From assembly GCA_026874595.1 (NCBI GenBank), contig CM049307.1:63916870-63980869 (forward strand): a stretch of DNA of 64,000 nucleotides, read 5' to 3'. Position numbers and translations under genes: made by a program. Numbering within the stretch: position 1 is the first letter of the stretch; every line of letters begins with the position of its first letter. The notes under the pieces are model-generated. The model searched no databases. It saw only the letters and a program-made list of their open reading frames with translations, and had not been told where the DNA came from. The DNA comes from Sipunculus nudus. Taxonomy: Eukaryota > Annelida > Sipuncula > Golfingiida > Sipunculidae. Shown one piece after another: positions 11,201 to 22,129 of the stretch.

Positions 11201-13223
11201 GGCACAAAAAGCCGTTTTAGAGCAAAGGCCTGCAATTATCTAGAAAAGGCCAAAAATATTGGGAACATCGCTTTTACGGCCCCCCACGGGTCACAATCAT
11301 CGTTTTTTCAAGGTCGTCTTTCCCACCGATCGACAGCACGTCCACTCCTTCCTCACAACCCATGAAAATTAGAGCGGCACAAACGGCCGTTTCAGAGCAG
11401 GCCTCCATTTTGATATTCGCCGAAAATAGGGCAAAATTCGCTGCTTTAACGGCCCCCAGAGCTAAACTATCTTTTTTCAAGGTCACCTTGCATACCATTT
11501 GATACCTCGCCCATCCTGCCTTCACATCCAATAATAACTAGAGCGGCACAACGAGCCATTTCAGAGCAGTGCGCCATTTTGATATTCGCAAATATTCAAA
11601 TAGAAGCCAAAAAAACACAACTCAATATTCTGACCGCCGCAGGCCCGCAAACTATCGTTTTTTCGACGCCATGTTGGCTATCAAGTCAAAGCCCACACGT
11701 CTTGCTGTCCAGCCCAGTAATTATTAGAGCGGCACAAAAAGCCGTTTTCGAGCAGCGGCCCGCAATTATCTAGAAAAGGCCAAAAATATTGGGAACATCG
11801 CTTATACGGCCCCCTTCGGGTCACAACAATCATTTTTTCAAGGTCGTCTTTCCCACCGATCGACAGCACGTCCACTCCACCCTCACATCCCATGATAATT
11901 AGAGCGGCACAAAGAGCCGTTTCAGAGCAGTGCGCCATTTTGATATTCGCCAATCTTCCCATAGAAGCCAGAAAAACACATTCCTCGCTATTCTGACCGC
12001 CGCAGGCCCGCAAACTATCGTTTTTTCGACGCCATGTTGGCTATCAAGTCAAAGCTCACACATCTGGCTATCCAGCCCAATAATTATTAGAGCGGCACTA
12101 AAAGCCGTTTTAGAGCATCGGCCCGCAATTATCTAGAAAAGGCCAAAAATATTGGGAACATCGCTTATACGCCCCCCCCCCCCCCCCCCCACGGGTCACC
12201 ATCATCGTTTTTTCAAGGTCGTCTTTCCCAACGATCGACAGCCCGTCCACTCCGCCCTCACATCCTATTATAATAAGAGCGGCACAAACGGCCGTTTCAA
12301 AGCAGGAATCCATTTTGATATTCGTCGAAAATAGGGCACAAATCGATGCTTTAACGGCCCCCAGAGCCAAACTATCGTTTCTTCAAGGTCACCTTGTATT
12401 CCAATTGATACCTCACCCACCCCGCCTTCACATCCAATAATAACTAGAGCGGCACAAAGAGCCGTTTCAGAGCAGTGCGCCATTTGAATATTCGTCAATC
12501 TTCCCATAGAAGCCAGAAAAACACACTCCTCGCTATTCTGACCGCCGCAGGCCCGCTAACTATCCTAACTATAGTTTTTTCGACCCCATGTTGGCTATCA
12601 AGTCAAAGCCCGCACCTCTGGATGTCTGGCCCAATCATAATTAGAGCGGCACAAAAAGCCGTTTTCGAGCAGCGGCCCGCCATTATCTAGACGAGGCAAA
12701 AAATATTGGGAACATCGCTTATACGGCCCCCACGGGTCAGAACCATCGTTTTTTCAAGGTCTTCTTTCCCACCGATCGACAGCCCGTCCACCCCGCCCTC
12801 ACATCCCATGATAATAAGAGCGGCACAAACGGCCGTTTCAGAGCAGGAATCCATTTTGATATTCGCCGAAAATAGGGCACAAATCACTGCTTTAACGGCC
12901 CCCAGAGCCAAACTATCGTTTTTTCAAGGTCACCTTGCATACCATTCGATACCTCGCCCATACCGCCTTCCCATCCAATAATAACTAGAGCGGCACAAAG
13001 AGTCGTTTCAGAGCAGTGTGCCATTTGGATATTCGCCTATCTTTCCATAGGAGCCAGAATAACACACACCTCGCTATTCACAGGCCCGCTAACTATCGTT
13101 TTTTCGACGCCATGTTGGGTATCAAGTCAAAGCCCACACGCCTGGCTGTCCGGCCCAATAATTATTTGAGCGGCACAAAAAGGCGGTTTAGAACAACGGC
13201 CCGCCATTATCTCGAAAAGGCCA
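8214..13223 (+). repeat. Satellite array of the left arm: ~533-bp trimeric units, about 9 copies
   Basis: Each ~533-bp unit has three related monomers of about 175, 171 and 187 bp. Each monomer opens with a box of the form GAGCGGCACAAA-nn-GCCGTTT-n-AGAGCAG. Downstream sequence differs between monomers and defines types 1-3 in fixed order. Neighbouring units alternate, so the best match is at 1066 bp (9158-9520 equals 10224-10586 in translation). Units past 10592 are more diverged, and some lack a monomer (near 8380 and 11900). Reading frames of up to 167 codons cross it but match nothing. Confidence 0.9.
8390..10591 (+). repeat. Left half of a 2.2-kb near-identical palindrome within the arms
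   Basis: Every position x here pairs with 28356-x (17765-19966) with no length change. All frames in the two blocks match in mirrored coordinates, and I saw only a few substitutions (e.g. near 8471 and 8943). Outside these limits, at 8389 and 10592, the match drops sharply. Confidence 0.85.
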
Positions 13224-13760
13224 TTTTTCCATGTACGTCTATATTCATCAGCCTATACCAAAGAAGACTAAGCGATATTCGGTCGAACGCTTTGCTGAAG
13301 TCGACAAATAAACATTAGCACAGACCTTTTTGTCTTGTAAAATACTTATGCACAACACTGTATAATGAAAATATATTATCTATTTCACTTCGGTTTTGTC
13401 TGTATCCTGCTTGTTCTTCATAAAATCTGTGATTTTCTTCTGCCATTTTAACAAGGCGATTATTTAAAATTCCTGTTAATATTTTTGAAGTAACACCCAG
13501 TAAGGATATACCTCTAAACTTATTCACATCTGAATATGACCCTCCTTTATTCAATAGTACCAACACAGCATTTTAAAGGAAATGATCCTTTAGCCGTAAA
13601 ACAATTATACATTTTCTTCAATGCCCGAACTAATGAATTAGTGCCATTTTATACAGTTCAACGACCACACTATCAATGCCAGGTGCTATACCACTGTTTT
13701 ATGATTTTATACTGTTAACAATTTCTTCAGTTGTTAAAGGGATAAGATAGTTATTCTGTT
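13224..13760 (-). pseudogene. Non-LTR retrotransposon (LINE) reverse transcriptase fragment
   Basis: Minus-strand frames give the middle part of a LINE reverse transcriptase. In order: 'APGIDSVVVELYKM' (13640-13690), 'NKGGSYSDVNKFRGISLLG' with 'EEQAGYRQNRSEID' (13340-13560), and 'LFVDFSKAFDRIS', which carries the first catalytic Asp region (13270-13312). A TAA at ~13313 interrupts the frame just before that motif, and further stops and shifts lie above 13566. The fragment ends abruptly at 13223 against the satellite, before the YADD-type motif, so its 3' half is gone. The clade is not decided. Confidence 0.85.
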
Positions 13761-14182
13761 CATTTATTTAATATTATTCATAAGTTATTAATGCAAGTGT
13801 ATTCCTATAAGCTGTATTGATTTAAATTTGGAAAAAAAGTTGCAACTACTTGCTTGTTTTACATGGTTTTAATACTATTAAATTTACTCAACTGTATATT
13901 ATAATGATCACTTTATTTATAAAATTTAACGTTCTATTTTTCTGAACACATAACTTTTCGCGGTTACAAAGAGATTCAAAACATACACACGTTTCAGATT
14001 CTTATTTTTTCATACTTTAAATGTAGAGCCTATTCTCACATTTTTAACATTATTTATGCTTTAATATTCCACGTGCATTAGTTATGTTTTTCTCTTCTCA
14101 TCTGTACATATATCACGTTTGTTGTATTTGTATCAGTTATCACTAGTTCTACATTTATTCATTCCGTTGCTTGTATTGATTT
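13761..14182. other. AT-rich spacer in the foldback centre
   Basis: Lies between the LINE fragment and the NADAR remnant. No domain seen in any frame; the N-terminal part of the NADAR frame could not be found here. Confidence 0.5.
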
Positions 14183-15055
14183 TTGGGCTATAAGAAAATG
14201 GCAAAACTCATTTTGACGACGGACAATCCAAACATTCAAATAGAACTTGGACGACGAGTGAGGAATTTTGACGAAGGAACATTGAATGTCCACCAGATCG
14301 AAGTTGTTGAAAAGGGCAACATGGCCAAGGTGAGAACTAGCTCAACTGCAGTCATGGAGTGCTACAGCGATAACAATAAGGACACATGGAAAATAACCTG
14401 TGCATATAACATACAAAGTTCTGACTGTTTTATTTTTTATTCTTTTGTTATGTGTATATGAACATCACGAGATCATAAATATAAATATAAATATATCTGG
14501 TTTATACAAATAAAGATTATACATAGGAGATGTCTATATTTTCTTAACTCACAACAATTAGAATGTAAGTCTATACAGATAAAGTGGGTCAATTAATCGT
14601 TATACATGTTTATTGATGATCAGTATATATATATTCTTTACCCAAACAACTCATAAAAAAGTAGCTATTCTACACTGACAAGACAAAAACGGATAAAGTG
14701 GGCCGGATATGTTTGTATGATGTTTCAAATTGCACCCGGTGAGTTAAAACTGGAAAACAATTTGACACCTGCAAAAACGAAAATCGATAGCTCTTCTTGT
14801 AATCATCTAGAGACACAGCACATTTTCACAATTGCTCAATACCTTTTCATGTGTCTTTTCCATTTATTTCAGTTTTCACAGAATCAAGACTTTGGGAGAT
14901 TTCCTCCTGTGGACAGGCAGAGCAAGACTAGTCCAGGCCTCTCCCTTCGATAGGAAATGGGGAGTTGTCCTCGACATGAGGGATGTGAGGGCTTTGTACC
15001 CACTGCAGTGGAAGGGGAAAAACATGTAAGGGAAGGTTTTGATTTATTTGTGAGA
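14183..15055 (+). pseudogene. NADAR-domain (YbiA-like) gene remnant with one intron, in the centre of the foldback element
   Basis: Exon A (to 14329) encodes 'LILTTDNPNIQIELGRRV', 'NFDEGTLNVHQIE' and 'VEKGNMAK', ending at a GT donor (GTGAGA). Exon B starts after TTTATTTCAG (14872) with FSQNQDF, then continues as 'FLLWTGRARLVQASPFDRKW' and 'ALYPLQWKGKNM'. This is the order of conserved NADAR blocks (LGR-V-FD; GN-KF-QN; TG--LVEASP-D--WG; W-G-N-LGK). NADAR proteins are N-glycosidases linked to NAD/ADP-ribose and riboflavin-intermediate metabolism. It is broken: a +1 shift near 14895, a TAA in place of the Leu before 'GKVL' (15028-15030), and no N-terminal part of the domain. The splice sites look sound, so the original copy was a spliced gene, not a processed cDNA. 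Confidence 0.75.
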
Positions 15056-16261
15056 GGGTCAGTAGAAAAAAAGGCAGATAGCAAGAACGCATAAGAATTT
15101 CCACAGCGTTCCACATGGTTCAATATCGTAAATGGTGCCATGTCGTTTGGATGATATATGTAAACATGTATAGATTTCGTGTATATATCGTGACATCTCT
15201 TGTATATAATTATATATATTGTACATAATATGATCATGTATGTTTTTTTAAATAAATAATGTCCTCACTTTTTTTTGTTTCTTTCAAATTTTTGTGAATG
15301 TTATCATCAGTAATGATCTGATGAGACATTAGACAATTATCCTCATGTCGATCGTTCACCCATTGACTGACCTTAACCCGTTTTATTTATATTTATTAAT
15401 CTTCTCATCAAAATGTGTTAAGGACAAAATGTGACAAAATGTGTATTTATTAGAAACATGTTCCTAATGCCTTGAGGTTGAAAACATTCGAAAACGATGG
15501 GTCAGTGTAACCGACTGTATTCGAGCAGAGTACGTTGTAAAAAAATTACAACAAAATTCCTGAAAATCAAATTCAGTTGAAACAGTGTTGATCTGCCGTC
15601 CATGTACAGAATCACTGAACCGTGCCGCTACTCTTAAGCAAGATGTTCTGTTGTAAAAGTTATCACAAAAACAATAACCATGGCACTTTTTTTATACTGT
15701 AAGTACATTTGATCTAATTTTCACAGCATGTACACATACACATTTAATGTGTTAAATTCTTAAGTTTGAAAGCATGAGTATTGAAGTCCTCGGGTCGCCA
15801 AGGCCTTCCTGTCACAGGTGTACAGTCATTCTCATGTGCCACCCTCCCCCCTCCCCCATTAAGTCTTTGCAATACTTGTTATTGTTATCGTTAAATATAG
15901 TTCTTTATTAGTTAAGCTGTTTCAAATGCAATGTACACACCTTTTTAAAAAAAAATTATACAGGAGTAAACCAGAAGATGCCATGTTGTGCTTATATAGC
16001 AAATAGCAAAATAAATTAATTTTAAATTAATACTAAATAATTTATAAAAATATATTTAACCTATTAGTAAGCAAAATTTGATAATAAAAGACCGAATTCG
16101 TGGATAAATTAGAAATTTTAAATTCTGAACAATATGCTATTTTTAGACACATTGGTTTGCAAATTAGAAAATATATATCCTCGTTTCAGTCCAGCAATCA
16201 CGTTCGCTGATTTATTAATTGACCTGTTGATCACGCACTCGCCGTCAGGTCAATTATTATT
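15056..16261. other. AT-rich part of the foldback centre, right of the NADAR remnant
   Basis: No gene recognised. About 15680-15780 resembles a short piece of the Helentron-like unit ('TTTTCACAGCATGTACACATA'; compare 43780-43810), so it includes an old repeat fragment. A C-rich tract is at 15841-15860. Confidence 0.45.
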
Positions 16262-19200
16262 GTATGTAAGGGCGGAGTGGACGGGCTGTCGATCGGTCGA
16301 TCGGCGGTATGGGCGAGGTATCAAAAGGTATGAAAGGTGAATTTGAAAAAACGATAGTTTGGCTCTGGGGGCCGTTAAAGCATCGATTTGTGCCTTATTT
16401 TCGGCGAATAGCAAGATGGAGGCCTGCTCTGAAACGGCCGTTTGTGCCGCTCGAATTATCATGGGGCGTGAGGGCGGAGTGGACAGGCTGTCGATCGGTG
16501 GGAAAGACGACCTTGAAAAAAAGATGGTTGTGACCCGTGGGGGGGCCGTATAAGCGATGTTCCCAATGTTTTTGGCCTTTTCGATATAATGGTGGGCCTC
16601 TGCTCTAAAACGGCTTTTTGTGCCGCTCGAATAATTATTGGGCCGGACAGCCAGGGGAGTGGGCTTTGACTTGATACCCAACATGGCGTCGGAAAAACGA
16701 TAGTTAGCGGGCCTGCGGCGGTCAGGATAACGAGGTGTGTGTTTTTCTTGCTTTTATAGGAAGATTGGCGAATATCAAAATGGCGCACTGCTCTGAAACG
16801 GCTCTTTGTGCCGCTCTAGTTCTTATTGGATGGTAAGGCGGTATGGGCGAGGTATCAAATAGTATGCAAGATGACCTTGAAAAAACTATAGTTTGGCTCT
16901 AGGGGCCGTTAAAGCAGCGATTTGTGCCCTATTTTCGACGAATATCAAAATGGAGGCCTGCTCTGAAACGGCCGTTTGTGCCGCTCTAATTATCATGGGA
17001 TGTGAGGGCGGAGTAGACGGGCTGTCAATCGGTGGGAAAGACGACCTTGAAAAAACGATGGTTGTGACATGTGGAAGCCGTATAAGCGATGTTCCCAATG
17101 TTTTTGGCCTTTTCGAGATAATGGCGGGCCGCTGCTCTAAAACAGCTTTTTGTGCCGTTCTAATAATTATTGGGCCGGACAGCCAGGGGTGTGGGCTTTG
17201 ACTTGATTCCCAACATGGCGTCGGAAAAACGATAGTTTGCGGGCCTGCGGCGGTCAGAATAGCGAGGTGTGTGTTATTCTGGCTTCTATGGGAAGATTGG
17301 CGAATATCCAAATGGCGCACTGCTCTGAAACGGCTCTTTGTGCCGCTCTAGTTATTATTTGATGTGAAGGCGGGATGGGCGAGGTATCGAATGGTATGCA
17401 AGGTGGCCTTGAAAAAACGATAGTTTGGCTCTGGGGGCCGTCAAAGCAGCGATTTGTGCCCTATTTTTGGCGAATATCAAAAGGGAGGCCTGCTCTGAAA
17501 CGGCCGTTTGTGCCGCTCAGATTATCATGGGTCGTGAGGGCGGAGTGGACGGGCTGTCGATCGGTGGGAAAGACGACCTCGAAAAAACGATGGTTGTGAT
17601 CGGTGGGGGGCCGTGTAAGCGATGTTCCCAATGTTTATGGCCTTTTCGAGATAATGGCGGGCCGCTGCTCTAAAACAGCTTTTTGTGCCGTTCTAATAAT
17701 TATTGGGCCGGACAGCCAGGGGTGTGGGCTTTGACTTGATTCCCAACATGGCGTCGGAAAAACGATAGTTTGCGGGCCTGCGGCGGTCAGAATAGCGAGG
17801 TGTGTGTTATTCTGGCTTCTATGGGAATATTGGCGAATATCCAAATGGCGCACTGCTCTGAAACGGCTCTTTGTGCCGCTCTAGTTATTATTGGATGTGA
17901 AGGCGGGATAGGCGAGGTATCGAATGGTATGCAAGGTGACCTTGAAAAAACGATAGTTTGGCTCTGGGGGCCGTCAAAGCAGCGATTTGTGCCCTATTTT
18001 CGGCGAATATCAAAATGGAGGCCTGCTCTGAAACGGCCGTTTGTGCCGCTCAGATTATCATGGGTCGTGAGGGCGGAGTGGACGGGCTGTCGATCGGTGG
18101 GAAAGACGACCTTGAAAAAACGATGGTTGTGATCGGTGGGGGGCCGTGTAAGCGATGTTCCCAATGTTTTTGGCCTTTTTGAGATAATGGCGGGCCGCTG
18201 CTCTAAAACGGCTTTTTGTGCCGCTCTAATAATTATTGGGCCGGACAGCCAGGGGTGTGGGCTTTGACTTGATTCCCAACATGGCGTCGGAAAAACGATA
18301 GTTTGCGGGCCTGCGGCGGTCAGAATAGCGAGGTGTGTGTTATTCTGGCTTCTATGGGAAGATTGGCGAATATCCAAATGGCGCACTGCTCTGAAACGGC
18401 TCTTTGTGCCGCTCTAGTTATTATTTGATGTGAAGGCGGGATGGGCGAGGTATCGAATGGTATGCAAGGTGGCCTTGAAAAAACGATAGTTTGGCTCTGG
18501 GGGCCGTCAAAGCAGCGATTTGTGCCCTATTTTTGGCGAATATCAAAAGGGAGGCCTGCTCTGAAACGGCCGTTTGTGCCGCTCAGATTATCATGGGTCG
18601 TGAGGGCGGAGTGGACGGGCTGTCGATCGGTGGGAAAGACGACCTCGAAAAAACGATGGTTGTGATCGGTGGGGGGCCGTGTAAGCGATGTTCCCAATGT
18701 TTATGGCCTTTTCGAGATAATGGCGGGCCGCTGCTCTAAAACAGCTTTTTGTGCCGTTCTAATAATTATTGGGCCGGACAGCCAGGGGTGTGGGCTTTGA
18801 CTTGATTCCCAACATGGCGTCGGAAAAACGATAGTTTGCGGGCCTGCGGCGGTCAGAATAGCGAGGTGTGTGTTATTCTGGCTTCTATGGGAATATTGGC
18901 GAATATCCAAATGGCGCACTGCTCTGAAACGGCTCTTTGTGCCGCTCTAGTTATTATTGGATGTGAAGGCGGGATAGGCGAGGTATCGAATGGTATGCAA
19001 GGTGACCTTGAAAAAACGATAGTTTGGCTCTGGGGGCCGTCAAAGCAGCGATTTGTGCCCTATTTTCGGCGAATATCAAAATGGAGGCCTGCTCTGAAAC
19101 GGCCGTTTGTGCCGCTCAGATTATCATGGGTCGTGAGGGCGGAGTGGACGGGCTGTCGATCGGTGGGAAAGACGACCTTGAAAAAACGATGGTTGTGATC

Positions 19201-20720
19201 GGTGGGGGGCCGTGTAAGCGATGTTCCCAATGTTTTTGGCCTTTTTGAGATAATGGCGGGCTGCTGCTCTAAAACGGCTTTTTGTGCCGCTCTAATAATT
19301 ATTGGGCCGGATAGCCAGGCATGTTAGCTTTGACTTGATACCCAGCATGGCGCCGGAAAAACGATAGTTTGCGGGCCTGCGGCGGTCAGAATAGCAAGGT
19401 GTGTGTCATTCTGGCATCTATGGGAATATTGGCGAATATCCAAATGGCGCACTGCTCTGAAAACGGCTCTTTGTGCCGCTCTAGATATTATTGGATGTGA
19501 AGGCGGGATGGGCGAGGTATCGAATGGTATGCCAGGTGACCTTGAAAAAATGATAGTTTGGCTCTGGGGGCCGTCAAAGCAGCGATTTGTGCCCTATTAT
19601 CGGCGAATATCAAAATGGAGGCCTGCTCTGAAACGGCCGTTTGTGCCGCTCTAATTATCATGGGGCGTGAGGGCGGAGTGGTCAGGCTGTCGACCGGTGG
19701 GAAAGACGACCTTGAAAAAACGATGGTTGTGACCCGTGGGAGCCGTATAAGCGATGTTCCCAATGTTTATGGCCTTTTCGATATAATGGCGGGACTCTGC
19801 TCTAAAACGGCTTTTTGTGCCGCTCGAATAATTATTGGGCCGGACAGCCAGGGGTGTGGGCTTTGACTTGATACCCAACATGGCGTCGGAAAACGATAGT
19901 TTGCGGGCCTGCGGCGGTCAGAATAGCGAGGTGTGTGTTATTCTGGCTTCTATGGGAAGATTGGCGAATATCCAAATGGCGCACTGCTCTGAAACGGCTC
20001 TTTGTGCCGCTCTAGTTATTATTGGATGTGAAGGCGGGATGGGCGAGGTATCGAATGGTATGCAAGGTGACCTTGAAAAAACGATAGTTTGGCTCTGGGG
20101 GCCGTCAAGGCAGCGATTTGTGCCCTATTTTCGGCGAATATAAAAAATGGAGGCCTGCTCTGAAACGGCCGTTTGGGCCGCTCTAATTATCATGGGACGT
20201 GAATGCGGAGTGGACGGGCTGTCGATCGGTGGGAAAGACGACCTTGAAAAAACGATGGTTGTGACCGGTGAGGGGCCGTATAAGCGATGTTCCCAATATT
20301 TTTGGCCTTTTTTTCGAGATAATGGCGGGCCGCTGCTCTAAAACGGCTTTTTGTGCCGCTCTAATAATTAATGGGCCGCACAGCCAGGGGTGTGGGCTTT
20401 GACTTGATACCCAACATGGCGTCGAAAAAACGATATTTTTCGGGCCTGCGGCGGTCAGAATAGGGAGGTGTGTGTTATTTTGGCTTCTATGGGCAGATTG
20501 GCGAATATCCAAATGGCACAATGCTCTGAAACGGCTCTTTGTGCCGCTTTTGTTATTATTGGATGTTAAGGCGGTATAGGCGAGGTATGGAATGGTATGC
20601 AAGGTGACCTTGAAAAAATGATAGTTTGGCTCTGTGGGCCGTCAAAGCAGCGATTTGTGCCCTACTTTCGGCGAATATCAAAATGGAGGCCTGTTCTTAA
20701 ATGGCCGTTTGTGCCACTCT
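16262..20720 (-). repeat. Satellite array of the right arm: ~533-bp trimeric units, about 8 copies, inverted
   Basis: Same unit and box as the left arm in opposite orientation. It also shows the 1066-bp higher-order period: the blocks at 17425-18132 and 18491-19198 encode identical frames. The inner end (16262-16900) and outer end (20144-20720) are more diverged than the middle, a pattern expected when a central part has been homogenised recently. Confidence 0.9.
17765..19966 (-). repeat. Right half of the 2.2-kb near-identical palindrome
   Basis: Mirror of 8390-10591 about the axis at 14178. The much higher identity than in the flanking array suggests recent conversion between arms, or an assembly effect. 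Confidence 0.85.
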
Positions 20721-21137
20721 AATCATTATCTGGAAAAACGAAGGGCGTGTGGTTAAAGTTGATACCCAACATGACGGTGAGAAAAAAAACGATATAGTCT
20801 GCCGGTACATGACGGTGAGAAAAAAAAAACGATATAGTCTGCCGGTACATGGCATTCGTCACAGAAAGGAGGCCGTAAATATCGATAGATATATGCGAAT
20901 TGGACCAAGATATGCTTGGCTGCTGCTCTAAAACGGCCGTTTGTGCTGCTCTGATAACTGCTCTGTAAAATTCTGAAGAAGGATGTGGCTTGCTCCGTTT
21001 AACGGTAACCCTTGATGAGGCTGGGAATCCCCGTTTAGAGGGCATGGAAAGATAGAGGCTTTTGGAGCAATAGGGGAGTATTCTGAATCTGAATCTCGAA
21101 CCTCGAATGTCGAATACGCTATGAATTTCCTTGACGT
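20721..21137 (-). repeat. Outer unique domain of the right inverted arm
   Basis: Reverse complement of the left terminal domain. A ~45-bp segment (a poly-A run followed by CGATATAGTCTGCCGGTACA) is tandemly duplicated here at about 20785-20850 but single on the left, a local change after the arms formed. Confidence 0.8.
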
Positions 21138-21146
21138 GATGATTGC
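21138..21146. repeat. Right target-site duplication GATGATTGC of the foldback element
   Basis: Direct copy of 7804-7812, directly after the terminal CCTTGACGT. The base after it (G) differs from the base after the left copy. Confidence 0.8.
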
Positions 21147-21268
21147 GCTCAATCATTGTCACACAATTCCTCGTTGGGCATGCCACAGAAATGGCTAACC
21201 TTGGTCTAATTTTCCCATAAATCCTTTGGAATTTGATTTTATAAACGACTCAAAGATTGTACAACTTG

Positions 21269-21277
21269 AACTTAAAG
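21269..21277. repeat. Left target-site duplication AACTTAAAG of the MULE-like element
   Basis: Exact direct copy at 30860-30868 on the far side of the element. Confidence 0.85.
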
Positions 21278-21645
21278 GGGTGTATCTAAAACCCAGAGAT
21301 CTCCCGCCTGAGATCAAAATAAAACCCGGAGATCGCGATATCTTAATTAATAAGGCAGCAATTTGTATTAAACCTTCCCCTTGACACTTCTAAATGACAT
21401 CCGCATCGAATATGATACTTAATTTGCAAGTGCACAAAGTAATTATTCAGTTATCCACGGAAACCTCACCCGGAGATGACCCGGAGATCGTCCGGAGACC
21501 GCCATCTTGCCCGGAGATCCACCAATGAGTGCTTCCCACTGATTCCCACTCGCCACAACAGATGCCGCCACATACATGTCTGACTCCCGCTCTGATATGT
21601 TATATCGTTTACGAGTCTAGTTGATTGGAACTGTCACTAAAATAC
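21278..21645 (+). repeat. Left terminal inverted repeat of the MULE-like element
   Basis: Matches the right TIR over its full length with few changes. It contains several CCGGAGAT motifs (about 21325, 21472, 21481 and 21513, plus close variants), likely repeated protein-binding sites. Homology ends at CTGTCACTAAAATA. Confidence 0.85.
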
Positions 21646-22129
21646 CTATAGCTTCTAACTAGAATATTAATTCATATAAATTTTATTTTCCGATATTAAC
21701 AATATTAAAAAAAATGATAATAATATATTGATATGTTATTGATATGTATTTGATACGATATTGATATATATATATATATATATATTTATATATTAAAATA
21801 AACTGTTTTAATAAACTTATTATATTTACCTGTATATAATAAAAAAATTATATTATTAAGTATTATTATTATTTATGTTTATCAATTTATTTATTTATTA
21901 TTTACCTGCCTCATAGCCGCATTATTTGTTTTTACTTTAAAATAATTGCATTACAGTTTATTTAGTGGACCGCTGCATTCCAGCTCTGGGAAAACAGGGT
22001 ATCCAGTTAGAAAATGGTGTTTTGGGTAATTGCCATTCAAGCACATAAAGTTTACCTGCCTCATAGTCGCGTAATTTGTTTTAACTTTATAATAATTGCA
22101 TTAGGTTCTCTGTATTTCTGCTCTGGGAA
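21646..22129. other. AT-rich spacer between left TIR and gene remnant
   Basis: Very AT-rich, with a short (TA)n tract at 21769-21785. Two copies of a ~50-bp segment ('TTTACCTGCCTCATAG..GC' then AATTTGTTTT-type sequence) occur at ~21901 and ~22050. No coding content. Confidence 0.5.

Larger units (their letters stand above)
7813..21137. mobile_element. Foldback-type DNA transposon, 13.3 kb, with giant satellite-filled inverted arms
   Basis: The left end starts ACGTCAAGGAAATTCATAGC and the right end is its exact reverse complement. GATGATTGC stands immediately outside both ends (7804-7812 and 21138-21146), and the direct repeat can be read as 10 bp if one element base is shared. This is a target-site duplication and shows the whole 13.3 kb moved, or was built on, a mobile unit. 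Each arm has a ~400-bp unique outer domain and then a 4.5-5-kb satellite. The centre (13224-16258) holds a LINE fragment and a NADAR pseudogene. Foldback elements in flies and sea urchins also have long inverted repeats made of subrepeats; a 9-bp duplication suits Mutator-type or FB-type elements. No transposase was found, so it is probably non-autonomous. Confidence 0.8.

Noticed and set aside
8070-13318. Many overlapping open frames of 60-167 codons in the left satellite arm (and mirrored ones at 16250-20602)
   Set aside because: They recur with every satellite unit, overlap in several frames on both strands, resemble no known domain, and follow from the low stop-codon content of the repeat.
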